Source: Wuchereria bancrofti (taxonomy: Eukaryota; Nematoda; Chromadorea; Rhabditida; Onchocercidae). From it: a stretch of 64,000 nt of DNA. The notes beneath the pieces were generated by a model, which saw only the letters and a list, made by a program, of their open reading frames with translations, did no database searches and was not told the DNA's origin. The stretch spans positions 6,696,495 through 6,760,494 of the forward strand of contig SSBO01000003.1 in the NCBI GenBank assembly GCA_005281725.1, in the 5' to 3' direction. The translations under genes were made by a program, and so were the position numbers. This document shows positions 50,801-63,676 of the stretch, one piece after another. Position 1 is the first letter of the stretch; the number at the start of each line of letters is the position of its first letter.

Positions 50801-52007
50801 AGCATTCAACAGAAGAACCACCATTATAAAGTATGACTGACTGATATAAACTATCAATTAACAAAACATTTTCCGAAGTGTTTACTTCCATAAAGCTAAA
50901 CTTACTTCCTTGAAATCATTGACGTAGAATGACGTGACCTCTGCCGAATGGTTATCGAAACGATTCGGAAATAGTCGTAGCCATGTTTCGTCGCCGCAAA
51001 ACGTGCATCTGAAAAATGTTCACATTTTGTTTCAATAATTTTCTCTACATTTCTTTCGGGCAAAATATACTTTCAAAATAAGTTCTATTAATTTGTAAAA
51101 TTAAACCGCTAGTAAAAGAAACGTTCGAACTATAAAATGCCTCCTCAAAACCTCGAAGATGACTTGTCATACCTGTAACCCTTATCATTAAGTCGATCAA
51201 TGATATTATCGCTTGTTATGGAAGTAGATGCAAAATTCATCACAACATCAGCAAATGAAGGTATCACACCAGCTGTTACTGCCTGAAACTTAACGCTGAA
51301 TGGTTTCTTTGATTTGACTCGGTATCTAAAAAATAAGCCTAAAAGAACTACTAGCCTTAATCCTTGGCATCGTTACGGTAGGCGTTTGTACATGCGCAAT
51401 GAAAGCGACAGCTTGGCCATCGCTTGTTAATTGACGTAAAAACTGCATGGCCTCTCGGCGATAGAAAAACTGCTCTTGCCAAGCATCAATTAATATTATC
51501 ACTATTTTTGCTACTGTCTGTTTCTTTAATGCTTTCCTCAAGATGCTATCATGAGGGCATTCTGAAATGATGATTGCTGAGAATATCAAAAAATATAACA
51601 CATTCTGAGACTGCAAATAAAAATTAATTTTCGTAATATCGGCTAATAGATAGCTAACATAGAAAGAGCTCGAAAATTGATATATTGGTGAAATAAGCTG
51701 TTAAGTCGCACCCGAAAAAGGTAAAATTAGAAAAGTAACTTAACGATCGAAAACACATACAGTAGAAAGTGTCTCTGAATCTCACCAACTAATATTGTCT
51801 CACTTGTTTCAAGCTATCATTTAATTCCTATTTTAATACTATTCACTTCAATTTATTACCATCTAGAAAGTTGTTCACATCTTGTTCATTGTTTTCGGAA
51901 TCCAATGAATGTATTTGTTTGGGGAAGAAACCCGAAATGAAGAGGGAAATAGCAGCAATTTGTAATAAACACAGTACCAATATCCAAACATCCCTTAAGC
52001 ACAACAT
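44803..52007 (-). CDS. PIGG: GPI ethanolamine-phosphate transferase 2 (PIG-G type)
   Basis: Exons on the minus strand, in reading order: 51860-52007, 51352-51561, 51173-51278, 50906-51008, 50527-50629, 50198-50289, 49789-49939, 49201-49383, 48801-48994, 48278-48332, 48046-48151, a gap, 46713-46788, 46233-46400, 45724-45941 and 44803-45230. PIG-G adds ethanolamine phosphate to the second mannose of GPI precursors in the ER. After an N-terminal anchor (LCLLQIAAISLFISGFFP) comes an alkaline-phosphatase-like domain: VIILIDAW, PTVTMPRIKA with the catalytic Thr, FCGDETWLRLFP, LGLDHIGH, FGDHGMTEGGSHGGSSELE and PIPKESLG. Membrane segments follow, with ASSLIEEEHD, YNLPLAVLQLF, LQGNSNNFSTVDIAVGFVG and RYHLFVWSVFAPKF. 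These favour PIG-G over PIG-O or PIG-N. Exons 48046-48151 and 46713-46788 do not join in phase, so at least one exon between them is missing from this model. A CAG acceptor three bases before the ATG may take a spliced leader. Confidence 0.88.
47618..47677. repeat. Near-perfect 60-nt hairpin inside a PIG-G intron
   Basis: Arms 47618-47640 and 47655-47677 are perfect reverse complements over 23 bases (CTTTGCATAACTAC... and the reverse ending ...GTAGTTATGCAAAG). Inside them come one C/A mismatch, four further pairs (GCGA with TCGC) and the loop TTGT. The stem could be a small RNA precursor or a foldback element. Expression is not shown by the sequence. Confidence 0.6.
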
Positions 52008-53245
52008 CAGCTGAATCTCTCACAAGTAACAGTTGAAAAGAAATGACAGTTCGACCAGCTCGACCACCCAAGTCATTAAGAACTTCGCTGCCCAGAATTC
52101 CTGAATGTCGCTTGACACGATGAATTGGTGCCATACTTCGTCATTGGTGCCATTCCTAAATATCACTTCCATGCTTTACTGAAAAGTCTTCAGGCAAATA
52201 TTCATTCTCATTTTCGATATGCAAAGCTCTGCGCATCTATCACAGAAACTACCCTTCCGCCACAAATAATTCATAAGAAACTCCGATGTTCCTACACTGG
52301 TCTTCTGAAGTTTAAAATTTGCTTAATTCATCAACATAGTAAGCACCAATTACATGTCCTTATTCAAGCAAGCCCCTTTTATGAAATAAGATAACCTATA
52401 TACAAATCGGGCTCTTTATACTTCCCTCATCCAGTTGTCCAGAATGAACTTTTAACTTTTTACAACCAATACATAGTTCATTATCAAGAATGAAACACAT
52501 TTCCCAGAATCGAATAATTTTATTTGCTCCACAAGGATTCAAATTTTACTTAGTAATAATCCCAGTGAACACTTTAAACTCAAAATCAATTTCAAGGTAA
52601 ATATTTCTGTGATCAGAAACTGAAACAAAGAGCAAAGCATCTCTATATTATCGACATTTAAACCGAAAAAAGAACTACACGTGTGAATTATATAATTTTT
52701 TAAATTGGGATTACAAAATCAAGATTTTCTTTTAACTTGTGATTCACATTCCATAAGACTTGACATCATCAAAAAAGTTATTTCCATATATAAAATTATG
52801 AAAAAAAAAAAAATAATAATGGATAACAATGTATGTGGATGGAACGGAAATGGTATAGTGTACAACTACTTGAAGTCAAGAGCCTTTGAATTTTATTGGG
52901 AATCTAACTCTAGCAAACTTTGATGATACATAAAAAAACTTCACACTCTAAAAGAAATAAAATGCTTGAAAAATAACGAAAGAAGTTAATGGTTCTAAAA
53001 ATAAGAAAAAGAAATCAACCAACAACCGATTACATTACCTATGAGACACCTACAACCGAAACAGAATAAGCATTATCGCTTAACTAGAATTCACTGCCCA
53101 AGAAAAGAACATTTGCCGATGAAATACGATAAAAGAAACAAAACATTGCAACAAGGAAATGTTATCAGAGAAGGAATACCAAATAATTTGGTTAAGAATT
53201 CAGAAAGATTAACATGTATGATATCGAGAAATTGCCACCCTTTCT
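52008..53245. other. Intergenic region between PIG-G 5' and galectin 3' ends
   Basis: Both flanking genes are on the minus strand. The first 130 bases left of 52134 are less AT-rich and contain an open minus-strand frame that overlaps PIG-G exon 1 in another frame. The remainder is AT-rich with a poly-A run at 52801. No gene is supported. The galectin polyadenylation region and the PIG-G promoter or outron should be here. Confidence 0.45.
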
Positions 53246-56089
53246 TTAATGAATTTGTATGCCCGTAAGTTCGACATCACCATGAATTTGCAAACCGGTG
53301 ATGTCATGAGGATCGGAACGATGAGCAAATGAACAAAATCGTACATCATTCACGTAAATCTGTAATAATACAGTTAAATAATGCAAAAATGAATAAAATA
53401 AATGAAAAAAAAATGCAATAGAATATCATTTGTCTGATTGTTTCATTAAATTCTTTTTTGCAGCAGCAGCAGCAGCTCTTCATTTGAGTATCAAATTTTA
53501 TTACAGTTGTATGGATTGAACTCTTCCACAAACTCCCTCTCATTTTCGAGCGACTCAAATGATTCAAATCTGAAGATGGAAAAGAAAAAAAAAACTGAGA
53601 TGAAAACTCAGGAAACCTGAAATCCATATTCCTCATTGACAATTTTCAAATCAGCCCCAACGCCCTTCTCGAACGGTATCTTGCCTTCTCTCTCCTCATT
53701 ACCCCAATTGCCAGCTTGAAGAGCGTTACGCGTAACTGCCTAAAATAATTCAAATTGTAACAACACAATAGAAATCGAGTCACAATAAATAAAACGAGTT
53801 TTCAGTTACACAACAAAACAAGATAAATATGAAGACGTGACTTGTACAAGTAGATAATATAGACTTTTTTAATTTTTTTTCCCCCATAACTCTTCTACTG
53901 CATTTTTATGGACACAAAACTATGAGATAATAAATATAAAAGAAGCATTTCATAGCATGGAATGTAAAAAAATAAGCTAATGATACTTGAACTATTCTTC
54001 AACCAAGCAGACGACTGCTGAGTTCATGAAGAATTATGGAAACTTATTTTTTAAATACATAAACTGATGGAAATTATTTCAAACTGAGACATAAAACCCG
54101 ATTTCAAATTCTATAATTGTAATTGTCAAGACGAAACAGGCAATAAAAAAGCTGACCTTTTCATCGAAGCGAGGATTGAAATGTAATGCAATATCACCAT
54201 TTTTTTTTAACAAATTAATATTGAAACGTTTCGCTTTCTTCTCCGGGCATAAGAATACCATCAGCGTTCTGCCGACACTCAAGCCTTGCGAAATACCACT
54301 TTCATACGGCACAGGCTGAAATTAATTAGAATTTTTGTCCAGAAGCATTAATGCATCTTGTTAATTAAAAATTAATTAAAATTGAAAGAAAATTAAGTGT
54401 CCTTGAACAATTAAAATAATGTGATTTCCAAAAACTGAACGGACATAGTATTTTCCACCCCAGTGTACTTGATTAAGGTATAAATCGCCATCAATCGATA
54501 GATGAGATACGGAAGACAATGGCAGGCGGTGTTCGAAATCTTTGAATTCCTTCTGGTCGCAGAAAATCTATAATTTTCATTTTGTAATTGATTTTTTACC
54601 CAAAGCAACATTAATTAAACAGTACAAAACTGTATCCTTCACAAAACGACTGCACTGCAAATTTCCTTCGCCTCAAATTTCTCTATATGAACAACTAGAA
54701 GATAACTAATTTAGCTTTCCAGTTCGACATATGTGAGCCTACAGATAACACACATTATTTCGTCTTCAAATAAGCTTTTATACCTACATCTCCTATAATT
54801 ACCAGATATCCTATTGAAACGTAATATCGATGATGTGAAATAATCGGGAGTTCATACCTGATAACGATCATCATGCGCTCGAATTCGGATATCGAAAGGT
54901 GCACCTTTTTTGAACGGAAGATTCTTGCGTTCCTCTTTACCCCATTCTCCATTCTCAAAACTATTCATCACAATCTACAAACAACATATTACCAATTTCT
55001 CTCTCCCAGTAGGCATAGTACTACTATTAAAATAAGCATTACTTATTCACCGTTTGTTCTAGTTAAAATATTATACGATGAAGTTTGACGGTTACGATTC
55101 ATACAGATTTTTTCTGTACTGATATCACGGTGGGTGGTCTGATTTGTATGTTTCGTGTACTAAGCAACAGCATTCGAAAAATGCTTATTTTCAGAGCATC
55201 TTCCAATGGTTAAGTCTTTAAAGACGTTTGAACGCTGCCGAAATATCCGAACTGGAAACAAAGCAATCAGAAACAGAAATTTTGAAGGTCGGAATATAAT
55301 ATAAATAAGAACTAACTTTGCCCTCGTCATATCTAATTGAGATATGAAGTGGGACATCATTACCACTGAAGTCTGCTGCTTTGCAGTGTAAATTCACCGT
55401 AAATCTGAACAAATAATGGTGAACTAATCAAAGGATCTTCTTCCATTAAGACTAATTAAGATTTTCTTATTGCTGTTGTAATTTCAAATGACAAGTTCCA
55501 CTATTACATATCACTACATTATATGGAAATTTTTATTTTTCTTTTTTCTGCATCTATAGCTACATTTAACGACATTCAGTGAGTGGCAATAAGGGAGTTT
55601 TATAATATCGAATCAGACCATCTAGTAGTTACTAAGTGATGAAATAAAAATATCACATCCCCAAAGAACGTAAAATTAACTGAAGTTAACCTGGACTGAA
55701 TTCAATACATACCGTTGGCTTTCATCGATCGTTGATCCCTTAATAATCAGTGTTTGTCCAGGTTCAATCTTCTCTTGCAATTGGCTGCGATATGGAATTG
55801 GCTGCAAATGATTCAATCTTAACTACTAAATCAATCATCAACAAATATTTCCATTAAATATGGTTGCATTCGATATAAGCGATTCGGAGAGTGTCAACGA
55901 TTGCTGGGTTCTATTAATTAATGCAATTAAATTAATCGGAAGTGAAGATACCGGATTATCAGCAGTTTAACCAACGATTACACAACTAGCTCAAGCCAAT
56001 CTCTTTCGTTCGTTCTACACACTATCTGAATTATTGTGTCATTATTTAAGGCAAAAATGAGTACTAACATATGATCTCTGATCAGACAT
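53246..56089 (-). CDS. lec-1: Tandem-repeat galectin (LEC-1 type, two carbohydrate-recognition domains)
   Basis: Eight exons on the minus strand, in reading order 56069-56089, 55713-55801, 55317-55404, 54858-54974, 54445-54567, 54157-54315, 53617-53739 and 53246-53359, all phases agreeing, 277 residues (C. elegans LEC-1 has 279). There is no signal peptide, as usual for galectins, which leave cells by a non-classical route. Each domain carries the beta-galactoside-binding set: in domain 1 H57, S59, R61, N70, W77 and EER (80-82), and in domain 2 H191, N193, R195 (HFNPR), N204, W211 and EER (214-216). The Ser in place of Asn at 59 suggests the two sites differ in sugar preference. The linker VHWGGKYYPVPYESG joins the two. 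A TTTTTCCAG acceptor 28 bases before the ATG fits trans-splicing. Related 32-kDa galectins are abundant antigens in filarial worms. Confidence 0.96.
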
Positions 56090-57425
56090 ATTTGAGCACT
56101 TCAGCAAATCGGATAACCTGGAAAAAGTAAATTATTATCACAAATGCATATTAATTATTTAGGGTACTCGCAAGAGAACATGTCGTTTACAAATTGTGTA
56201 AGTTATCTTGTATCATTGTGAATCAGTACCGAATATCCAGCGCTATGCTGTTTCGTTTATTTTCTTACAAACGGATTGACAATCAATGATATTTGAGTGA
56301 AGAGGAAAAAGAATAAATTTCAAGTGTTGTGAGATGGAGCATAGTGTATGTCAATAAAACTAGTAAGAATGTGAGAATTAGTAACAATATAATTACAAAG
56401 CAATCCACATTTCGTCAAAAAACTATACATATAAAATGAAATTTCTTGGATGGATGAAAAAATTTTAAAGAGGAAGAGATGATGACTGTGATCAAATCAA
56501 AAAGACTTTTTTTTTTCATTTTTTTGAACACATACAGTATCGACAGCAATATTCAGCTGTTAATGTCATTTGTATTGCAAATTAAAAAGTCCCTCTTACA
56601 TATGACATGAAATAAGAGGAATAGCCATTGCTTTGCCTTTGCCAAACACTAAGCCTGTAAATGCCCTGATGAGTAAGTTAGTCCAGTGTGACAGCAAACG
56701 TTTCAACTACATATATATCTTTTGCCCACACTTTTTAAAGAAAACAAAAAAGAAGCAAAGAGTATTGGCCATCGATTTCAAGATAAGACAGTGCAGACCG
56801 CCCTTAATACATTAGCGTTATTATCATCATATCATCAATACCATTGCCGCCATCGTCAAGTTTCGAAAAACAGTCCCAGTCATATTCACAATAGATGCTT
56901 CCCATGTTTCGGACTTTTAAAATAGGACGGAAAATTTTGCAAATAATGTTTTAAGTACATACCATGAAAGAACTGATCGATTAAGATTAAATAGATGAAA
57001 TCTGTAAACCACTTCGACCGATGACAATATAAAGCTACCAAAGCTGCGTTATACGTATGTGTCACTACGTGAAAAGGAAAAAATTACCAAATGACCGGAA
57101 AATCTGTTAATTCTACCAATGTCTCACAATAATACACCGTTGTATTATATACCAATGCTGAAAAGTAGCAACAAGAATATCGATCCATCTCCACTACAAC
57201 TTTTCCTGTATTAAGCAATAGAATAAAGCAGAACTATTCACGCACTCATTGGATTATCCAAGAGACAGAGATAACACTTAGTAATTTATTAAAACAAAAA
57301 AATCTTGCACATAATGCACACAACAATAACCTTCTCAAATTTTTTGAAAACAAACTTTTGCTTAGTACAGAAAGCACTTATTACCTTTCTCGTATAAGAT
57401 ATTTTCCAGTAAATGCTTACAGCAT

Positions 57426-57501
57426 CATGCATGCATGCATGCATAATAACGTACGTATCGTGCATTTTTATGAAAATGTTAACTAATAAGTTAACTTATT
57501 A
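57426..57501. repeat. ATGC tetranucleotide repeat with neighbouring palindrome
   Basis: A run of ATGCATGC units at 57426-57443 is followed by ACGTACGT-like sequence and, at 57484-57501, by the perfect palindrome TAATAAGTTAACTTATTA. Confidence 0.7.
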
Positions 57502-59817
57502 TCAACGAACTGAACGAATCACCATCTCCTTGTAATGTTTCATCAGTTGTTATGGATCGAATTGAACGAAGAATTTTACTTATTATATGGTCATGGAATG
57601 CGATGATGCGATGAGTAAAACTGATAAAATTTAAAGAATAACGAGAAAGAAACTGATTCCCATCTTAGATTGCAAGTTTTACAACTTCAACATACAACTT
57701 CACTCATGAAATCATCCATCTTTCCAATGTTCCTTTAGTCAAGTTACACTAACGTCAGCAAAAAATCCTAATACTGCTTTATTCTCAGTGCAAGACAACT
57801 GGTATTAAAGTGATATGAGAAAACAAATATATTGCAAGTAATTAAAACAACAATTAAGAGAAAGACGAGAGATTCATATCTTAGTTATTTACTCGTCAAA
57901 ATTTGGCTTAAATTTCAAAAAATGTCAACAACAAACGTTTCATTATTGAATAGTGATGTGTTTGCATTTAGATCAGCCAATAAAGCGATTCTTCACTGAT
58001 CGAAAGATTGTGGTACGATAATTTAACAACCGTTTCTACCCGATGTTCGGTTTTATCATTGCTTATTTGAAGAGAAACATGTGCCTTGTTCGCTAATCCA
58101 AATGTAAACACATAACAGTTCAACAGCGAAATGTTAAGATGTCGTAAACAAACGTGAATCTATCATTCTTGCAAGAGCATCCATTCTTGTATATTCATCC
58201 TCTGTACAAGACAACAAGTTCCCCTCCGAGAGCACTCGGAACGATCAATCGAACTGGTTGAACACAGATATTTAGCGTCATGAATGCTTTTCATCTCTTA
58301 TTTTAAAACTTCTCTATCGCAAACATACCAGTCTAATGAAATAGTAGAAATTAGAGCAGCAGCAGAATATCGAGAATAACATCAAACAATTAATTAGCTG
58401 AAGAAATCAAGTGATATCTAGATCACAATAGTTAAACAAGTTTAGAAAGAGCTAAATGATTTCGAAATAAAAACGCAGAGATGAATATGTCTGGGAAAAT
58501 TCAGAATGATTCACTAAAATCGTCTACTGAAAATTATACAATTTCAGATTTATATCTTTTAAAACTTTCAACTTTCAGACTTCTAAAGACTAAATATAAT
58601 GCTTAGATGACCTTGGTGACGTGTTATGTTCCAGGATTTCACTGCTCATTTAAAATATTTACAAACGAAAAAATGAAGAATGAGTCTTCTGATAAATCCT
58701 AGCTGTACAATAACGGTAAAAGCATTGGAGGAATGTCGGTAATCTCAAGGTCAACAACAATTTCCTTATGCCAAGCAAAATCAATTCACATTCATCTATA
58801 AAAATGATGAGGAATATCTTACTGAACTATCACTAATGATAAATAACTCACCTCATATGCAATAAGCATCAAGATTTGAAAAGTCTGGACAAGATATTTG
58901 AAACCAATGAACAACAAAATAGAAAGAAAAAAATCAAAGTTGGAATTTAAAAGTGAAATTAGATGAGAATAGAAGATAAGCGAGGAGAAAATAGCAATCG
59001 ATTATTTTGTTACTTTTATTTTCTTCATTTCAAGGCAGTTGTGATTGTAATTGTACCGAGTGACAATTTCATACCACAAAATACTGTGTACCTAACATGT
59101 TAACAATAAGCTTGAAAGGAAGATGGAGTTTACTTCATTGAACAATCATAGGTAACGATAGAATTACGATCAGGAAAGAAAAAAAGAACAGCAGTGAGAA
59201 GTTGATAAATTTTAACAGAAAAATTTAGTTAGTTCTTTTGAGATTATTAGAAAAGAAAGCATTCAAATGAGATGACACTATCACGATCTGATGATGAAAA
59301 TCTTTTTTCAAGTCTATGGACGGAAAGGGAATTAAAATTAAAAAATTCTTATCACTACTTACTTTTGCTTATCATTTCTTTTGTTTATTTCATGATTTAT
59401 TAGTTAAACTTGAAATAGTTCGGATATGAAAAAGAAAGGGAATGAATAGGAAGCAAAATGGATATTTCATTCATTGGTGAAGCGACCATTTCACGTAAGT
59501 GAACATAGCTTGATGTAAGCATTTATTCGAAAGTTTAACCTACTCAACAATTCTAGTGGAACAGATGTTAGTTATGTTATGGTAAAAGAAAAAAACTTAT
59601 ACAAACAAAAACGATCATTTTATTCGAAAAATTTCATTACCCCGGCGATGAATCATCCTTTTAACGGACAGATCGAACTAGCACATATCTGAATACTATT
59701 CCTCAGTATGATTTCATATTGGAACACAAATCGATGAATCATCCCACTTCCATTACTAAGGCACTCAACAACCCGACCCGTTCCTTTAAGTACATTCCTT
59801 CGAACACTCCAACGGTA

Positions 59818-59892
59818 GTGTGTGTGTATGTGTATGCATGTGTATGTACATGTGTATATGTATGTATGTGCGTGTGCCTGTGTGTGTTCTTG
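59818..59892. repeat. GT/TATG microsatellite
   Basis: Imperfect purine-pyrimidine alternating tract of GTGT and TATG units. The Cys/Val/Met-rich open frames over it come from the repeat. Confidence 0.9.
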
Positions 59893-61600
59893 TCCATCCG
59901 TCCTGTCCCCTATCTATGTGCGCCTGCGCGTTTGTGTCTGTGAAATTATTTTTCCTCTTTTTTTATTTAGCGAATTGGCATACGATAAGGGTGATTACTC
60001 AGTGTAGTGCCAATGATGAATTTCTCATTTGTGAGGGACCGACACAACTTTAAGAATAGCAATTGCTGAGTAATTTGGCTTGAATCATTCCTTTATTAAT
60101 ATAAAAGAATCTGACATTTCTATATTAAAATGTGAAACAATATGAGTTAGCGCCTGAAATCATTTCATTATCGTTTCAAGAAACAAGAACTGATATTTTC
60201 ACTGACATTAAAAAAATGAGTTTTTATTTACTGAAACAGTATTGAAATCTCAAAAAAGTTTTATTCCAGAAATTTTGGAAGCATGGATGAAACGATAAAA
60301 CGATAACAATGATGATGTGTAATGAAAATTTTCTTTCACACTTTAATTTTCTAACTCTGTTTGATCTGTTTTTTAACTGTTCACCACTCATTATATAGAA
60401 CTGTTGCTGAAGAGCAGAAGATTGGAAATGGAAGATTGTGTCGTACAATAATGTTGCATAGTTGCACAGAGCTCATTTTTAAAATCTAAACCTACTTCAG
60501 AAAATTAAATTCATCATTTCTCGACCATCCCAGTCATGCAGTGAACATATCTAATTCGCATGAAAAACTCATCATACTTCAGATTTAAGAATTCTCCACT
60601 TGTGCTTATTTTAAACGTCCCCGATTCAGAAGCAAATCGACCAGAACTCCACCTTTACTCCATCTGAATATGAGAAGAGTGTCACGTCGATGTCACACAC
60701 AAAAATTGCTGATACCCACTCACCATCGACGAATCAATTTAATTGCAACCCACAAACAATTTAAAACACACAGCACAACGTCCATCAGGCATCCACCCTT
60801 GGCATTTCTCCTCAAAGCTGCATTTTGGTGATTAACAAGAGCAGCCAGAACTCTATCGTTGCATGACCTTATTCCGTTGTATAACTTCGCCGGAACTTCC
60901 ATTATAGACCATAAATGATGAGATTGTACGATGAATGAACTTCACGTTACCACGAAACCTTCTTCCTGTACTTCATGCAAACCTAAGCTGAAAAAAAAAA
61001 AACATGATTGAATGAACAGATTTTCACTCCTGTTTGCAAGATGAATTGTCAAAACAAGTTATTTTTTTAAGTAACTCTTTACAGGAATAAATAACAATAT
61101 GATAGTTACAAACAATAACTGCGGGCTTAAACATTTTATCGTCTAAACAGACAAGAAAATTAGGCTGAAATAAAAAGACAAAACAATTACTAATTGTAAT
61201 GAGAAATGAATGTGACAGTTTTCGATAGTGCATGTAATCACGAGGTAAAGTTGGTTCGAGTTAGCTTGGAAGTATTCCAGAGAGCTGGAATTTACATCAT
61301 AACAACTTCGATTTTACTGTCAAGTGATTTCATTGTCTTGGGTTAAGCTTTCTACTTTGTTAATGAAATAAATTTTTATGAAGTAGTAAAATTAGCAGAC
61401 TACGATGCACTAAGCAATATTATGATTCCATTGATTTAAATGTGTCTTCAACCGAAGCTGAAGATAAATTAATTTCTATGTTTGTAAAATATCGAAATAT
61501 TCATCGCGAAAGAAACAAAGAGAGGGAAATTAATCCAGAGAATAAACATTAAACAAAGAATGAAGACTTCTTCTGGAGTTACTAATTAATGTCTGACATT

Positions 61601-63676
61601 TTACAATTGTCCACAATCTGCAATTACTACATCCTTTGATGTCTTACCGCTTTGTGAACCCTGCAAAATAGCATGTGAGCCAACGAAAGATCAAAATACA
61701 GAGAATAATGCAATCTTGATAAATTTAAATATTACTACTATGTCTCCTAGTTAATCATTATCCCTTCTTCACATATGTTATTCCATTAAAATCCATTAAA
61801 ATATACAACAAATTTACCACTGCTTCAATCTTCCGTACGACATCCATTCCTTCGATAACTCGGCCGAATACAACATGCTTACCATCTAACCAATCCGTCT
61901 TCACAGTGCACAAGAAGAACTGAGATCCATTCGTATCTGGACCAGCATTTGCCTAAATTGAATTTAATAGCTTAAAATCCCTTCAGTAATAACTAATGAA
62001 GACAATGAAAATCAATTGCAAACAATTGGAAAACTTGCATCACTAAGACCTCTCTTTTCCCGCCTCCTGCGGGAAATCGAGCACAGATATACCTTCGAGG
62101 GGAGCGAACTCAGTAGCATTCCATGTCTAAGACAATTTTTTCATTACTTTTCAATACCACAGCCAAATCATCATCGCTCGCTTTATAAATCGGACGAGAA
62201 ATGCAAGCAATAAGTGGAACTACAGCACCATTATTTGTGTTTCACACAAACCTAACACTGAGCCATTACATCTTCTTACACATCCCCATGCATATATATT
62301 ACTAACCTCACTTCTTCCAGTATCTTATTTCATTCATTTTGAATAAATGTTGTTTTTCTTTAGTTAACAATCTTATACTAAGAATTTTATTCGTTTATAT
62401 ACTTCAAAGCTGAAATATGAACTGATTTTCGACACATTCAATAATTATATTATTTAACAAACCACAATCGACAATGCGCTCATAGCGCGAGATTAACTCA
62501 AAAAGAACCTATGTTGTTGTCGTACGCGCTTACCATGGATAGCACGCCAGGTCCACTGTGCTTCTCTTTGAAGTTTTCATCTTCAAATGTTAAACCATAA
62601 ATGGATTCACCTCCGGTACCATTTCCGCGTACGAAATCACCACCCTGAATGGCAGAAGTTCACATCAACTTTTGAATGCTACAATTGCAAATCATTTACT
62701 TCTTTGTTTTTATGTTACAATATTTAATTTGAGAGAATAACTAACTCAAGAATTCAAAACACAATAACAACAAACAGATGGTACCTCACTATACTATATT
62801 CCTCAAAGCACTGCTGCAATCTTTCAGTGGAAAGAATTCTATCGTGGTAACAGAGCTAATGATAACACTCTAAAAACTTATCGATGTCACTCTATTGCAT
62901 CACCTTCTTAGTGAATTTCACAGTCCGTTATGAAATAACCATACTATGAGCACGTATGCTAAAAAAGCAAATAACTTATTTAGACCGACTTATCCATGGT
63001 TCATTTAAATTGACTATAATCAAAGTTTGGATACTGAAATTTGCAGTAAGATTTCAAATTTTAAACCACAGCATACATTGACTGAACTGACAAAATAGAG
63101 CAAACCTGGCACATGAAATTTGGGATGACTCGATGGAATTTTGAACCTTTGTAATAAAGAACCTTCCCCAATATACCATAACCTTCTTCACCCGTGCATA
63201 ATGCACGGAAATTTTCTGCTGTTTTTGGCACTACATCACTGAACAACTGGAAAAATATTAGACTTAATATAATTTATCTACAATCACTTTTCAAAGTCAC
63301 AGTCATAATTAATATGGTATTGTTATTCCTAAGCCATTAGCATTACCATTACCAAAACTATAATAAAACTCACACAAAAATTTAGAAGAGGACCAGAATA
63401 AGAGTTTCGAGAAATATGATCTTATAAACAACGATCATACTACATTGTTTCCATCTGTCAAGCAGCTTAGTTTCCTCTAAAATCTGTCACCTGTTACCAT
63501 GTCAACTGAAAGGATTAATTTTTGGAAAGCTTCTCTCCTTGGATTTTCGACAACCAAGACAAGAATTTTAACTTCCAACAAAAAATAAAAAAGAGAAAGC
63601 AATTCACCTCCATAACGATACGACCAGATGGATCTCCGCCAATGGTAATATCGAAGAATACGTGTGGACGAGACAT
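61601..63676 (-). CDS. cyn-7: Cyclophilin A, divergent-loop peptidyl-prolyl cis-trans isomerase
   Basis: Five exons on the minus strand in reading order, 63608-63676, 63106-63246, 62534-62644, 61818-61952 and 61601-61660, all phase 0, encode 171 residues. The protein is a cytosolic proline isomerase. Active-site residues are present: R62, F67, M68 and Q70 in [16 protein letters not shown]118 in NGSQFF, W128 and H133 in [12 protein letters not shown]128 is the residue linked to cyclosporin binding. Residues 42-58, [17 protein letters not shown], contain the seven-residue divergent loop, and its companions C40, E83 and C168 are all present. C. elegans CYN-3/CYN-7 and plant cyclophilins share this set. 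The symbol is a best guess within a closely related group. A run of eight T followed by CAG lies 12 bases before the ATG and probably accepts a spliced leader. Confidence 0.96.

Larger units (their letters stand above)
56090..61600. other. Intergenic region between galectin 5' and cyclophilin 3' ends
   Basis: About 5.5 kb without a supported gene. It contains an (ATGC)n tract with a nearby 18-base palindrome (57426-57501), a GT/TATG microsatellite (59818-59892), and an open minus-strand frame at 60720-60902 starting MEVPAKLYNGIRSCND with a hydrophobic stretch near its end. That frame has an ATG but no splice context or family match. A distant non-coding first exon of the galectin gene could also be here. 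Confidence 0.45.

Noticed and set aside
51886..52134. Open minus-strand frame starting MAPIHRVKRHSG
   Set aside because: It overlaps PIG-G exon 1 in another frame. The frame starting at 52007 gives a membrane anchor like human PIG-G and joins exon 2 in phase, so the longer frame is a shadow plus outron.
60720..60902. Minus-strand ATG frame of 60 codons with a hydrophobic stretch
   Set aside because: No family match or splice context, and single frames of this length are expected by chance in several kilobases.
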